Assembly: GCA_964651315.1 (NCBI GenBank)
Contig: CAZYXO010000004.1
Location: forward strand, 1 to 28,746
Direction: 5' to 3'
DNA: 28,746 nucleotides
Source of the DNA: CAZYXO01 sp964651315
GTDB lineage: Bacteria > Bacillota_I > Bacilli_A > RF39 > UBA660
In this document: positions 7,561 through 16,507 of the stretch, in pieces
Layout of the letters: the number at the start of each line of letters is the position of its first letter
How positions within the stretch are numbered: the first letter of the stretch is position 1
The notes under the pieces: model-generated
The model's database searches: none
Told to the model about the DNA's origin: nothing
Seen by the model: only the letters and a program-made list of their open reading frames with translations
Translations under genes and position numbers: made by a program

Positions 7561-9323
7561 TTAATTTTTCTCTCTAAAGTGTTTTGATTTTCATTTAATT
7601 TTTCTACAATTTCATTACCGATTTTTTCTAATCCACGATGATCGGGTTTATTATTTGGTGTATAAGGTATTTTATCAATAATTTGATAATATTTAGGAAC
7701 TTCATTTTCTTTCAATGCTTTTTCACATGCTTTTTTTATTTCTTCAATTAAGAAATCATGATTATTTTTATATTCTTCATGAAGTTCAATAAATGACATT
7801 GGTACTTGTCCATCTATTTTATCTTTAACACCAACAGTTATACATTCTTTAACAAATTCTAATTTATTTATTACTGTTTCCATATTAAACGGACTAATTT
7901 TAAATCCATGTCTTTCTATTGATCGTTCTAATCTACCTACTACATAAACGAATCCATCTTTATCGATATATCCTAAATCACCTGAATGAATATAATATTC
8001 GCCATTATCATGTAATTTTTTTACTCTTGCTGTTTCATTTTCATTATTTAAGTATTCAGTAAACATTGTTTCAGTTTTAAAACATAATTCACCTAGTTCA
8101 TAATATTTTTTTTCGCATTCTTTTTCACGATCCCAAACAATTATATCATTTCCATATAAAGGTATTCCTACACTACCTGGACGATTTGCAAAAATCGGAT
8201 TAACAGTTACTGGTCCTAAAACTTCATTATTTCCATAACCATTTATTGTTGTAATATTAAATGTACTTTGAATTCTAGCGTTTTCTACTGCTTCAAATTT
8301 AGACCCACCAGCAATAAATAGTTGTGGTTTATGTTTAGTAAAATCCACTTTATCGATATTTTCGTACAAATAACGATAATGAAGTGGTGCTGCATAACTA
8401 AAATCAAATTCACCATAATGTCTTAATACTGTATCGTCGCCTATTTCTGGTTCAAGAATAACTTCCATTCCATAAACTAGTGATCCATAAATTGCTGTAT
8501 ATAAACCTAAACCAATAAATGGTGGTATAACATTTAATACTTTATTTCCACGGAAAAATGGTAAATCACTATAACCTAATTTTAACATTGATTGATTACA
8601 TGAAAAATCTGTATGAACTATTGATTTTGGTTTTCCAGTTGTTCCACTTGATTGAACAATAGTAACTGGTTTTTCTTTATCATATGCTCTTAAAATACGA
8701 TTTTTGATTATTGTACCTTTTTTGATAAAATCTTTAAAACTTATAAATCTTTCATCTGTAAAAGTGATTGGTTTCTTTCCTGCTTTTTTATCCATTAAAC
8801 TTTTACCAACTCTTTGAATTGGTGATAATGAATCTTCTGGATATACAACTATAACATTTTGTAAATTTGTTTCTCCAATTATTTTTTCTATTAACTGAGC
8901 GTATTCACTAAATGATACTAAAACTTTACATTTTCCTTCATTGATATATTTTATTAAATTTTCTTCTTTAACTCGTAAATCTATCCATTGTGAAACTGCA
9001 CCTATAGCATTTAATGCGAGTAAATTAATTAATACTTCATGCGTATTAATCATACATAATCCTACTGTATCGCCATTTCTAACTCCCATATCTAAATAAG
9101 CACTTATTGCTTTTTCGACATAATAGTTTAATAATCTATCATAAGTAATTTTATTGTTAAAAAAACTTGAAGCATTATTTTTTAAATAATCTCGATTATT
9201 TCTTCTTACTAAATCAATCATTGTCTGATTTACATCAAAATCAATCATTGGATTCTTTCGATAATATTTTTGATGTGGTTTGTCTAATGATGCAAAACCA
9301 CTTTCTTCTACTAAATTGTTCAT
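7557..9323 (-). CDS. AMP-forming acyl/aryl ligase (ANL superfamily), copy B
   Basis: 588 residues, paralogous to ligase A. Motifs: SSGTTGKPK (225-233), GYGNNE (362-367; the usual Thr-Glu is Asn-Glu), SGDLGY (447-452), GFKISP (473-478) and a C-terminal TPNNKPDH that keeps the catalytic Lys559. It is probably active but with a different acid-binding pocket. The start has GGGGAAGGA about 10 nt upstream. It lies 34 bp after deoD with no terminator visible between them, so it may be co-transcribed with deoD. The acid it activates cannot be deduced. Confidence 0.86.
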   Translation of the reverse strand: MNNLVEESGFASLDKPHQKYYRKNPMIDFDVNQTMIDLVRRNNRDYLKNNASSFFNNKITYDRLLNYYVEKAISAYLDMGVRNGDTVGLCMINTHEVLINLLALNAIGAVSQWIDLRVKEENLIKYINEGKCKVLVSFSEYAQLIEKIIGETNLQNVIVVYPEDSLSPIQRVGKSLMDKKAGKKPITFTDERFISFKDFIKKGTIIKNRILRAYDKEKPVTIVQSSGTTGKPKSIVHTDFSCNQSMLKLGYSDLPFFRGNKVLNVIPPFIGLGLYTAIYGSLVYGMEVILEPEIGDDTVLRHYGEFDFSYAAPLHYRYLYENIDKVDFTKHKPQLFIAGGSKFEAVENARIQSTFNITTINGYGNNEVLGPVTVNPIFANRPGSVGIPLYGNDIIVWDREKECEKKYYELGELCFKTETMFTEYLNNENETARVKKLHDNGEYYIHSGDLGYIDKDGFVYVVGRLERSIERHGFKISPFNMETVINKLEFVKECITVGVKDKIDGQVPMSFIELHEEYKNNHDFLIEEIKKACEKALKENEVPKYYQIIDKIPYTPNNKPDHRGLEKIGNEIVEKLNENQNTLERKIN

Positions 9324-9357
9324 TTTTTATTTTTCCTTCCCCTGTTTGTAGGTTATT

Positions 9358-10086
9358 TTAACATATTATTGAATCAAGTGCAAGTTCAATCATTTCATTT
9401 AATGAATTTTGCCTATCTTCTGGTGATATAACTTTATCACTAAATTTTGAATCTACTGCTGTAACTAACACTGCAGCATCTCTATCCATTGTTGCTGCAA
9501 TATGTAAAAGAGCAAATCCTTCCATTTCTTCCGCAAGTGGTTTAATACTCTCTGGTACTTCACTCATTTTTGCTTCGATATCTATATAAGGACCAAATAC
9601 ATCTGTTGTCATAATTGTTCCAACATGTAATTTTTGATTCTTTTCTTTAGCAGTTTTAATAATATCTTCATTTAAATCATCACTTGGCATTGCAATATTT
9701 CCAGTATAACTATTGTATGAATAACCAAAATTTGAATCTGTATATACATCACTTGCCAAAATTAAATCCGGAATATCAACATCTTTTGATACAACTCCAC
9801 AAGTTCCAATTCTAATTACTTTTTTTACATCATAAAAATGAAATAATTCAAAGGCATAAATACTAACACTTGGCATTCCCATTCCGTGACCCATTACCGT
9901 TACTTTCTTACCTTTATAAGTACCTGTAAAACCTAACATATTTCTTAAATCTGTTACTAATTGTGGATTTTCTAAATATTTTTTTGCTATATATTTTGCT
10001 CTTAAAGGATCTCCCGGCATCAACACAAGTGGTGCTATACTTCCTTTCGGAGCATTCATATGAATTGGTTCTTCTCCAATAAACAT
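9358..10086 (-). CDS. deoD: Purine-nucleoside phosphorylase, DeoD type
   Basis: 242 residues, normal length for the hexameric DeoD family, which cleaves purine (deoxy)ribonucleosides with phosphate to free base and pentose-1-phosphate in nucleoside salvage. The phosphate-binding MPGDPLRAK, RNMLGFTGTYKGK, MGHGMGMPS, IRIGTCG and the substrate-binding EEMEGFAL are all present, and the Asp expected near the C-terminus to protonate the base may be in AVDSKFSDK. The ribosome site is GGAAGAAGGA before ATG. A metallophosphoesterase gene lies 62 bp upstream and a ligase gene 34 bp downstream, all on the same strand. Confidence 0.93.
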   Translation of the reverse strand: MFIGEEPIHMNAPKGSIAPLVLMPGDPLRAKYIAKKYLENPQLVTDLRNMLGFTGTYKGKKVTVMGHGMGMPSVSIYAFELFHFYDVKKVIRIGTCGVVSKDVDIPDLILASDVYTDSNFGYSYNSYTGNIAMPSDDLNEDIIKTAKEKNQKLHVGTIMTTDVFGPYIDIEAKMSEVPESIKPLAEEMEGFALLHIAATMDRDAAVLVTAVDSKFSDKVISPEDRQNSLNEMIELALDSIIC

Positions 10087-10148
10087 CTCAATTCCTTCTT
10101 CCTATTATCTACATTTTATCAAAAAAATTAATAAAAAGATATTATTTT

Positions 10149-11027
10149 TTATCTTTCCATATCCATTGACACAAATTTTCTAATTGTCGTATCTGGTGAT
10201 TTACTGTTTAATATCCGATATTCCATTTTTTCTCGATCAAACTTCACTAAAACTTCTTCAAAATCATATCCATTTTCCTTTTCAGTTAAAATTATATATG
10301 ATGCAGTATCCATAAAATCCTTTTGATAGGCCATTCCTACTGCTCTAATAGAATAAAAATTAGTTTTATTTGTTTCTTCATATAATTTCCAGTGTACATG
10401 ACCTTGTATTACAGCATCATAAAAATTTACAAGTTTACCATTAAATAAAGGCTCTTTTCTTGCTGATAAATAACCTCTCATCATTGGACTATCTACACCA
10501 TATTTTTCAATTATCATTTGCATATCACTTAGTTGTTCTTCACTATTAGTATATAAGAATTGTTTATATCCAACTTGTCCACTATTAATTTTATCTTGGT
10601 ATGTCCATGTACTATGTCCTTCAAAATCGAATCTAACATCATTTGCAAAATGACATAATGCCATTTTTTTACCACCAAGTGTAATTTCAAAATAATGGGG
10701 ATACAAAGAAATAATTCCTTTTTGGTGCTCATTTAATTTGGATAAAGTCCATAACTGACTTTGTGTTTTTAATTCATAAAAATATGACGAAAAAGGTTCT
10801 ATTCCTAAAGTAACATATTCTTCCGAATTACCACTTACAGATAAAACATTATTTTCTTCTAATAAATCAATAACTTCACTAGGGTTTGGTCCAACGCCAA
10901 TGTTATCTCCAAGGGAATATATTTCTGTTATTCCTCTTTTTCTTATATCATCAAGTGCTGCTTCTAACGGTTCTAATAAAGCATGTACATCAGCAAAAAT
11001 TGCTATTTGTCTTTTCTTATTATCCAT
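10149..11027 (-). CDS. Calcineurin-like metallophosphoesterase
   Basis: About 292 residues. The metallophosphoesterase metal ligands are visible in order: ADVHA (Asp-x-His), GDNIG, GNSEE (the usual GNH/D box with Ser in place of His), a mid-protein CHFAND and GHVHW. The substrate is unknown; related proteins cleave phosphodiesters or small phosphate esters. I place the start at the ATG at 11025-11027 because AAGAGG lies 5 nt upstream. An in-frame ATG 21 nt earlier (11048) has no ribosome site. The N-terminus begins directly with the KKRQIAIFADVH strand, consistent with the shorter start. Confidence 0.85.
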   Translation of the reverse strand: MDNKKRQIAIFADVHALLEPLEAALDDIRKRGITEIYSLGDNIGVGPNPSEVIDLLEENNVLSVSGNSEEYVTLGIEPFSSYFYELKTQSQLWTLSKLNEHQKGIISLYPHYFEITLGGKKMALCHFANDVRFDFEGHSTWTYQDKINSGQVGYKQFLYTNSEEQLSDMQMIIEKYGVDSPMMRGYLSARKEPLFNGKLVNFYDAVIQGHVHWKLYEETNKTNFYSIRAVGMAYQKDFMDTASYIILTEKENGYDFEEVLVKFDREKMEYRILNSKSPDTTIRKFVSMDMER

Positions 11028-11075
11028 AATACCTCTTATTTTATTCATTTTGTCATTTGAATTTTCTATAACATC

Positions 11076-11595
11076 TTATTGTTTCTTGTTTTCTTCTAAA
11101 TATTTTTTATATAAGTCATCCATACTTGAAATGTATTCTTGATCTTGCTTAATTCTAAATTTATCATACTCAGTTTCTGCTTTTTCTACTGCTCTTTTAT
11201 GAGAAATTTTTCCACTACTCAATAAAATATCTTTTTTCCTATACTTTAATAAATCATCAGCAACTTCTATCCAATCATTCATAATCATAGTTTTTTGTTC
11301 TTTTGCTTCTGTTACTGCCTGCAATTATTGCATCTAAATTATAAAATTCTAATTCTCTATTTACATTACGTTTACCTTCTTTTTGAACTATTTCCATTTT
11401 GGAAACAGTTGAACCCTTATCAAGTTCCCTATCATCAAAAATGTTATTTAGATGTTTATTTATTGCAGGAACATTAACATCAAACAATTCTGACATACTT
11501 TTTTGGGTTAGCCATATAGTCTCGTCTTTTAGAACAACATCAACATCTATTTTGCCTTCGTCTGTTTCATACAATAATATATTACTTTCATTCAT
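11076..11595 (-). pseudogene. RhuM-family gene with internal deletion and frameshift
   Basis: The N-terminal part (from the ATG at 11593-11595 with AAGGAG upstream; an ATG-rich extension reaches 11625) matches RhuM proteins: YETDEGKIDVDVVLKDETIWLTQKSM, then STVSKMEIVQKEG and LEFYNLDAII. The C-terminal part (about 11076-11320, in another frame) has the family tail DWIEVADDLLKYRKKDILLSSGKISHKRAVEKAETEYDKFR. Between them the usual central segment (about 150 residues, normally starting GYRV) is missing and the frames do not match, so the gene is a decayed remnant of a protein about 330 residues long. The palindrome at 11386-11410 lies in the surviving N-terminal domain. Confidence 0.8.
11386..11410 (-). 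repeat. Inverted repeat inside the RhuM remnant
   Basis: Arms 11386-11396 and 11400-11410 (11 bp) pair around three central bases. The single non-Watson-Crick position (11390 with 11406) is a G-U pair in the mRNA sense. It encodes TVSKMEIV in the DNA-binding domain. It parallels the palindromes in both ORF6N genes. Confidence 0.85.
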
Positions 11596-11672
11596 TTTTC
11601 TCATCTCCTTTTTTATTAAACGCATACCACTAAAATTAATTTCCTAATAGTTTTATCTTATTTTATAAAAAT

Positions 11673-12848
11673 TTAACATCTATTTAGAATGCAAATTGTC
11701 TCAATATGATGTGTAAAACTAAACATATCTAAAACAATAATATCTTTAATTTCATAATTATTAAGTAACATAATATCTCTTTTTTGAGTATGAGCATCAC
11801 AAGCAATGTATATAATCATTTCTGGATTAATTTTATTTATGACAGCAATACTATTTTTATCAAGACCACTTCTTGGTGGATCTATTACTACTTTATTTAT
11901 TTTATCTTCTATACTATTAATTTTATCTTCAACTTTACCTAAAATATTAAATACATTATTACATTTATTCATTTTATTATTAATTAAACTATCTTTAACA
12001 GCATTTTCTACTACTTCTATCGCATAAACCTTTTTAGCTTTCTTACTTTCTACAATCGATAATGTTCCAACTCCAGAATATAAATCAAGTACTATATCAT
12101 TTTCATTTATATAATCATTTATTAAAGTAAATAATTTACTTGTAATATATGGATTAATTTGAAAGAAAGAATTATAACTTACATGAAAAAACATATCATT
12201 TATTTTATCAATAAAATAGTTTTCACCATAAATAGTTTTATCATTGTAAACTATACCTACTATTTTATAATTTTTGTTAATTAACTCATTAATACTTATT
12301 TTATCTTCACTATTTATTATAATTAATAATTCATTATTATAATTGCATCTTATAATTATTTCCCCATTTACAACATTTAATGTATTTAAATATTCTAATA
12401 CTTCATTAATACATTCACTAGTAATTAAACATTTATTTATTTCTAATATATCATTAGATTTAGGTAGCATATAACCGATTTTTTTATTTTTAACTTTTAA
12501 AGATATTTTATTCCGATAATTATATGAATTTATATTTTCAATAATATTTATTTTTTTATTATATAATTCTTCTATTTTTTTCTTTTTAAAGTTTATGGTA
12601 TTTTCATAATCAAGATGAAGTAATTGACAGCCACCACATTCTTTATAATACGGGCATAAACTTACTTTACGTAAAGGTGATTTTTTAATAAATAATTCAA
12701 TACTTGCAAATATAATATTTTTCTTTTCTTTAATCACTTTAATTTCTACTATTTCACCTGGTATTGCACATCTTACAAAAACAGTTTTATCATTTAAATA
12801 ACCAATACCAGAACCAAAAAAGTCATATTTCTCAATTTTTACCTGCAT
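11673..12848 (-). CDS. rlmD: 23S rRNA (uracil-C5)-methyltransferase, RlmD/TrmA family
   Basis: About 391 residues: an N-terminal TRAM RNA-binding domain (about 1-55), an iron-sulfur cysteine cluster CPYYKECGGCQ, the SAM-binding LDLYSGVGTLSI, the VIDPPRSGLD loop and the catalytic Cys in IYIACDAHTQKRD, ending with the usual THHIET. It is predicted to methylate uridine C5 in 23S rRNA or another structured RNA; the exact site (U1939 or U747) cannot be told from sequence alone, so the symbol is provisional. I choose the ATG at 12846-12848, 9 nt after GGAG. The in-frame TTG at 12855-12857 directly touches the GGAG and is unlikely. It is divergent from the germination operon. Confidence 0.85.
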   Translation of the reverse strand: MQVKIEKYDFFGSGIGYLNDKTVFVRCAIPGEIVEIKVIKEKKNIIFASIELFIKKSPLRKVSLCPYYKECGGCQLLHLDYENTINFKKKKIEELYNKKINIIENINSYNYRNKISLKVKNKKIGYMLPKSNDILEINKCLITSECINEVLEYLNTLNVVNGEIIIRCNYNNELLIIINSEDKISINELINKNYKIVGIVYNDKTIYGENYFIDKINDMFFHVSYNSFFQINPYITSKLFTLINDYINENDIVLDLYSGVGTLSIVESKKAKKVYAIEVVENAVKDSLINNKMNKCNNVFNILGKVEDKINSIEDKINKVVIDPPRSGLDKNSIAVINKINPEMIIYIACDAHTQKRDIMLLNNYEIKDIIVLDMFSFTHHIETICILNRC

Positions 12849-12868
12849 AATATTCAACTCCGTAATTA

Positions 12869-12897
12869 ATTATACATAGGTTTTATATTTTAGTAAA
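12869..12897 (-). promoter_or_regulatory. Promoter of the rRNA methyltransferase gene
   Basis: Minus-strand TTTACT (12892-12897), 17-nt spacer, perfect TATAAT (12869-12874). The short 5' leader places GGAG within a few bases of the likely start. I could not see a convincing forespore-type (sigma G) promoter for the divergent germination operon in the same 69-bp gap. Confidence 0.55.
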
Positions 12898-12917
12898 TAA
12901 TAATAGCGGTGGAAATA

Positions 12918-14345
12918 ATGAATAAAATAGTTGAAAGAATCAAAAAAGAGTTTTCAAGTACTCCAGATTTAATAATCAAAGAAGTTAATTTAAGTTTATT
13001 TAATAAAGTTTATGTTATTTATATTGAAACACTTTGTAATAGTGAAAGAGTTAATGAATTTGTTTTAAAAAATCTAACACTTTTAAGTGGAATTAATCAT
13101 AAAAACTTTAATAATGTTAAAAATATATTACCAGGTCCGAACACTAAGTTTATTAAAAATAATGATGAAATTGAATATTATTTAACTAATGGTTATACAA
13201 TTATTATTAATAAAAGTAGTGTTCTTGCTATTGAAACTAAAGGTGATTTAACAAGAGCGATATCAAGCCCTACTACAGAGCCTTCTATTTTAGGGCCACA
13301 AGATAGTTTTGTTGAAAATTACCAAACTAATATTGGTTTAATTAAAAGAAGAATTAAATCTAAAAATTTAAAAATTGATACTTTACAAATTGGTCGAATT
13401 ACTAATTCAGTATGTGGTATTTTATATATGGATAATATTGCTAAAATTGATTTAGTTAATGAAATTAAAAGAAGATTACATAGTATTGATGTTGATGGAA
13501 TGCTTGATACAACACAATTATCTAATTATATTGAAAGTGAAAATAATACTATTTTTCCAACTATTAAATTAACTGAAAGACCTGATGTAGTTGCTACTAG
13601 TTTAATGGAAGGTAAAGTTGTAGTCTTAATGGATACTTCTAATTATGCTATTTTATGTCCTTCATTTTTTACTGATTTTATAAATCCTCAAGAAGATCGA
13701 TATTATAAAAATGTTAATGTTAATTTTTTAAAAATATTACGTTTAGGTTGTTTCTTTTTATCAATTATGATCCCTGCTTTTTATATTGCTATTATAACTT
13801 ATAATCAAGAAACTGTACCGACTAGTTTACTTATGAGTTTTTCTGCCCAGCGAAGTGGTGTTCCCTTTCCTGCTTTTTTTGAAGCATTTTCAATGTTAGC
13901 AATTTATGAAATATTAAGAGAAAGTGATATTAGATTCCCTTCAAGTACTGGTAGTTCAATATCCATTTTAGGTGCTCTTATTTTAGGTGAAGCAACAGTA
14001 AGTGCTGGAATTGTCAGTCCAATTATGATTATCGTTATTGCGCTTACATTTATATCTAGTTTAGTATTTTCCCGAATGGAAATGATTAATACTATGCGTG
14101 TATATCGTTTTATTTTCTTAATATTTGCAACATGTTATGGACTTCTTGGTATTGTATTTGCCCTATTTATTTTCCTTATTAATTTAAATTCAATTAATTC
14201 TATTAACGAACCATACTTCGCTCCTATTATTCCTTTTGATAAACCATTATTCTTTAAAACAGTATTTCGTAATACTAATAAAGAAAATAAAAAAAGAAGT
14301 CAATTATTAACTGAAAAAAACTATACGAGGGAAAGGAATAAGTAA
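12918..14345 (+). CDS. gerKA: Spore germination receptor subunit A (GerA/GerKA family)
   Basis: About 475 residues, usual size for the family. A soluble N-terminal region (about 1-270) contains GDLTRAISSPTTEPSILGPQDSFVENYQTNIGLIKRRI, the most conserved block of GerA-type A subunits, and SLMEGKVVVLMDTS before the membrane part. A C-terminal set of membrane helices follows (about 275-445) with RSGVPFPAFFEA. In endospores the A, B and C subunits form a germinant-gated complex in the inner spore membrane. The ATG at 12918 is preferred because GGTGG lies 5 nt upstream; an in-frame GTG at 12909 overlaps that ribosome site. First gene of a three-gene operon; 1 bp separates it from the C subunit. Confidence 0.92.
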   Translation: MNKIVERIKKEFSSTPDLIIKEVNLSLFNKVYVIYIETLCNSERVNEFVLKNLTLLSGINHKNFNNVKNILPGPNTKFIKNNDEIEYYLTNGYTIIINKSSVLAIETKGDLTRAISSPTTEPSILGPQDSFVENYQTNIGLIKRRIKSKNLKIDTLQIGRITNSVCGILYMDNIAKIDLVNEIKRRLHSIDVDGMLDTTQLSNYIESENNTIFPTIKLTERPDVVATSLMEGKVVVLMDTSNYAILCPSFFTDFINPQEDRYYKNVNVNFLKILRLGCFFLSIMIPAFYIAIITYNQETVPTSLLMSFSAQRSGVPFPAFFEAFSMLAIYEILRESDIRFPSSTGSSISILGALILGEATVSAGIVSPIMIIVIALTFISSLVFSRMEMINTMRVYRFIFLIFATCYGLLGIVFALFIFLINLNSINSINEPYFAPIIPFDKPLFFKTVFRNTNKENKKRSQLLTEKNYTRERNK

Positions 14346-14346
14346 G

Positions 14347-15450
14347 ATGAAAAAAATATTAATTATTATTATAATTACTTTATTCTTACCAGGTTGTTAT
14401 AATTATATCGAATTAAATGACTTAAATATTATAACTGGTATTGGTATTGATTATGATCAAGAATTAGAAAAATATAATATCACTTTAGAAATCATCAATG
14501 ATAAAAAAACTACTGATAATGGATTCGAAGAAAAAGCATATACCGTAAATGGTAGTGGGAAAACTATTAGTTATGCAATAGATGAAACCTCTAGTAAAGT
14601 GCCAAAAATTCCTTATTTTGCTCATATCAAAACAGTAGTAATTGATGAGTATATTGCGAAGAATAAATTAAATGAATTAGTTGATTATTTCTTAAGAAGT
14701 CCAAAATACAGAACAGAATTTTATGTTTTAATTGCCAATGATAAAACTGCTAAAGAAATATATGAAACTGAAGATGAGAATAATCCTATTGTATCTAGTT
14801 ATTTGGAAACATTAATTGAAAGTGATAAATATTCCGAAAATAATAGTGTAAAATATACTTATGATGAAATAGTTAGTAGAATTTTATTAGTTGGTCAGGA
14901 TGTGGTTTTAAACACTGTTACTAGCGATAATAAAAGTATTAATTTAAGTGGCTTAGCTATATTTAAAGATTATAAAATGGTTGGTAAACTAAGTGATGAA
15001 ATGAGTAATACTTATAATATTTTAAGTGGTAATGTGTTAAATGCAAGATTGATTCATAAATGTGAAAATGATAAAGATAATAATATAGTTTTGTCGATTT
15101 ATCAAGCTAAAAATGGATTTAGTATTGAGAATAATACAGTTATATTTAATGGAAATGCTAGTGGTGGTATTACCGAAAATAATTGTGATTATAAATTAAA
15201 AAAAGTTGAAGAATATCAGAAATTAGATAATGAATTTTCTAAAACTTTTAATAAAAATGTGCAAGAATTAATGAAATTTTTAATTGAAAAAGAAAGTGAT
15301 ATTTTAGGAATAAGTAGACAATATAATATTAAAAATAGAACTAACAAAAAAAATATATGGCATCTTTTTGAATATCAATATGAAAATAAAGTTTTAGTTA
15401 ATATAAAAGGTTATATCTTTGGAGGAGAAAAACTATATGAAGGAGAATAA
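14347..15450 (+). CDS. gerKC: Spore germination lipoprotein, Ger(x)C family
   Basis: 367 residues. The N-terminal lipoprotein signal has hydrophobic residues 4-15 and a lipobox LPGC with Cys17, followed by YNYIELNDL and TGIGIDYD, typical of GerC-type subunits (usually C-W-D/N-x-x-E-L-x-D). It is predicted to be lipid-anchored on the outer face of the inner spore membrane and to complete the germinant receptor with the A and B subunits. The start is supported by GGAAAGGA upstream, inside the end of the A gene. Its last 14 bases overlap the start of the B-subunit gene, which suggests translational coupling. Confidence 0.9.
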   Translation: MKKILIIIIITLFLPGCYNYIELNDLNIITGIGIDYDQELEKYNITLEIINDKKTTDNGFEEKAYTVNGSGKTISYAIDETSSKVPKIPYFAHIKTVVIDEYIAKNKLNELVDYFLRSPKYRTEFYVLIANDKTAKEIYETEDENNPIVSSYLETLIESDKYSENNSVKYTYDEIVSRILLVGQDVVLNTVTSDNKSINLSGLAIFKDYKMVGKLSDEMSNTYNILSGNVLNARLIHKCENDKDNNIVLSIYQAKNGFSIENNTVIFNGNASGGITENNCDYKLKKVEEYQKLDNEFSKTFNKNVQELMKFLIEKESDILGISRQYNIKNRTNKKNIWHLFEYQYENKVLVNIKGYIFGGEKLYEGE

Positions 15451-16471
15451 ATTAACAACATTTAGTTTAGTATACTTTTTATCAAGATCTTTATTTCTTG
15501 GATTAGGTACTTCGCAAATATTTAAATTAGCCGGATCTGATACTTGGATAAGTGTTATATTAGGTACAATGATTGGTTTAATGTTTATTTACATTATTTG
15601 TAAATTTAGAGAAAGAAAAGGTAATAAAAAGTTAAATGATTGTTTAAGTAATACTAAACTTGGTTTAATAACAAGAATATTTATTATTATTTTAGCAATA
15701 TTTTTAATTATCAGTGCTAACTTAATTATTGAAGTATTTGCTGTTTCTTTTTTCTTATATTATACTCCTGGTTGGTTTGTTATCTTACCTTTATTAGTTA
15801 TTTTATTCTATTTCACTTTAAAAGGCATGAAAATAGTTAATAGAGTTTCTACTGCCCTACTTCCCATAGGAATTTGTTTATTCTTATTTGCAGCCTTAAG
15901 TTTAGTTTATTTAGTTAAGATTCCTAATTTTTTACCTGTTTTAACCGTTAAAACTTCCAAAATATTATTAAGTAGTTTTATATTTGCAATATTATCTAGT
16001 GTTCCTAATTTTTTCTTAATTGATCATGCTATAAGCACTAAATCTCATATAATCAGTTATTTATTTGCTGGCTTTTCCATGTTTGTTGTAGTAGTAATAT
16101 CTACTGGTGTTTTAGGTCCTAATTTAATAAGTTTATACCGATATCCAGAATATATGATTTTAAAGAAAATAAATATATTTAACTTTATTGAAAATATAGA
16201 AAACTTAATTGCTTATTTATGGTACTTTGACATATTTATCTTTTTAGGAGTTATTACAACTTTTATGAAAAATTTATTACCAATTAAATTTAATAAAATA
16301 TTTTTAGCAACTATTTTATTAAGTGTATTCATATTTTGTGGATTATTCTTATTTAATAATTATAAATCTGCATTAATAGTTTATTATTCTGCACCATATA
16401 TAATAATTAGTTTATTCATTATAATTATTCTATTGTTATTAAAAGTAATTAAAAAAAGAAAAAATATTTAA
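15437..16471 (+). CDS. gerKB: Spore germination receptor subunit B (GerAB/GerKB family)
   Basis: About 344 residues, ten predicted membrane helices, an amino-acid permease-like (APC superfamily) fold as expected for GerAB-type subunits that bind the germinant. The N-terminus LTTFSLVYFLSRSLFLGLGTSQIF matches the family's first helix. The start is the ATG at 15437, with GGAGGAG 9 nt upstream. A TTG 18 bases earlier is in frame but lies before that ribosome site. The reading frame overlaps the end of the C-subunit gene by 14 bases. A terminator follows directly. Confidence 0.9.
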   Translation: MKENKLTTFSLVYFLSRSLFLGLGTSQIFKLAGSDTWISVILGTMIGLMFIYIICKFRERKGNKKLNDCLSNTKLGLITRIFIIILAIFLIISANLIIEVFAVSFFLYYTPGWFVILPLLVILFYFTLKGMKIVNRVSTALLPIGICLFLFAALSLVYLVKIPNFLPVLTVKTSKILLSSFIFAILSSVPNFFLIDHAISTKSHIISYLFAGFSMFVVVVISTGVLGPNLISLYRYPEYMILKKINIFNFIENIENLIAYLWYFDIFIFLGVITTFMKNLLPIKFNKIFLATILLSVFIFCGLFLFNNYKSALIVYYSAPYIIISLFIIIILLLLKVIKKRKNI

Positions 16472-16479
16472 TAATTAAT

Positions 16480-16507
16480 ATTCCAATTAATTTGGAATTA
16501 TTTTTTT
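16480..16507 (+). terminator. Terminator of the germination operon
   Basis: ATTCCAA/TTGGAAT stem (16480-16486 with 16492-16498), 5-nt loop, followed by TTATTTTTTT. It sits between the convergent B-subunit and surface-protein genes. The stop codon of the minus-strand gene lies in its T tract, so the two genes nearly touch. Confidence 0.7.

Noticed and set aside
12840..12917. Sigma G-type promoter for the germination operon
   Set aside because: GCATAAT and CATAGG are present but the spacing and -10 do not fit the consensus well enough to report.
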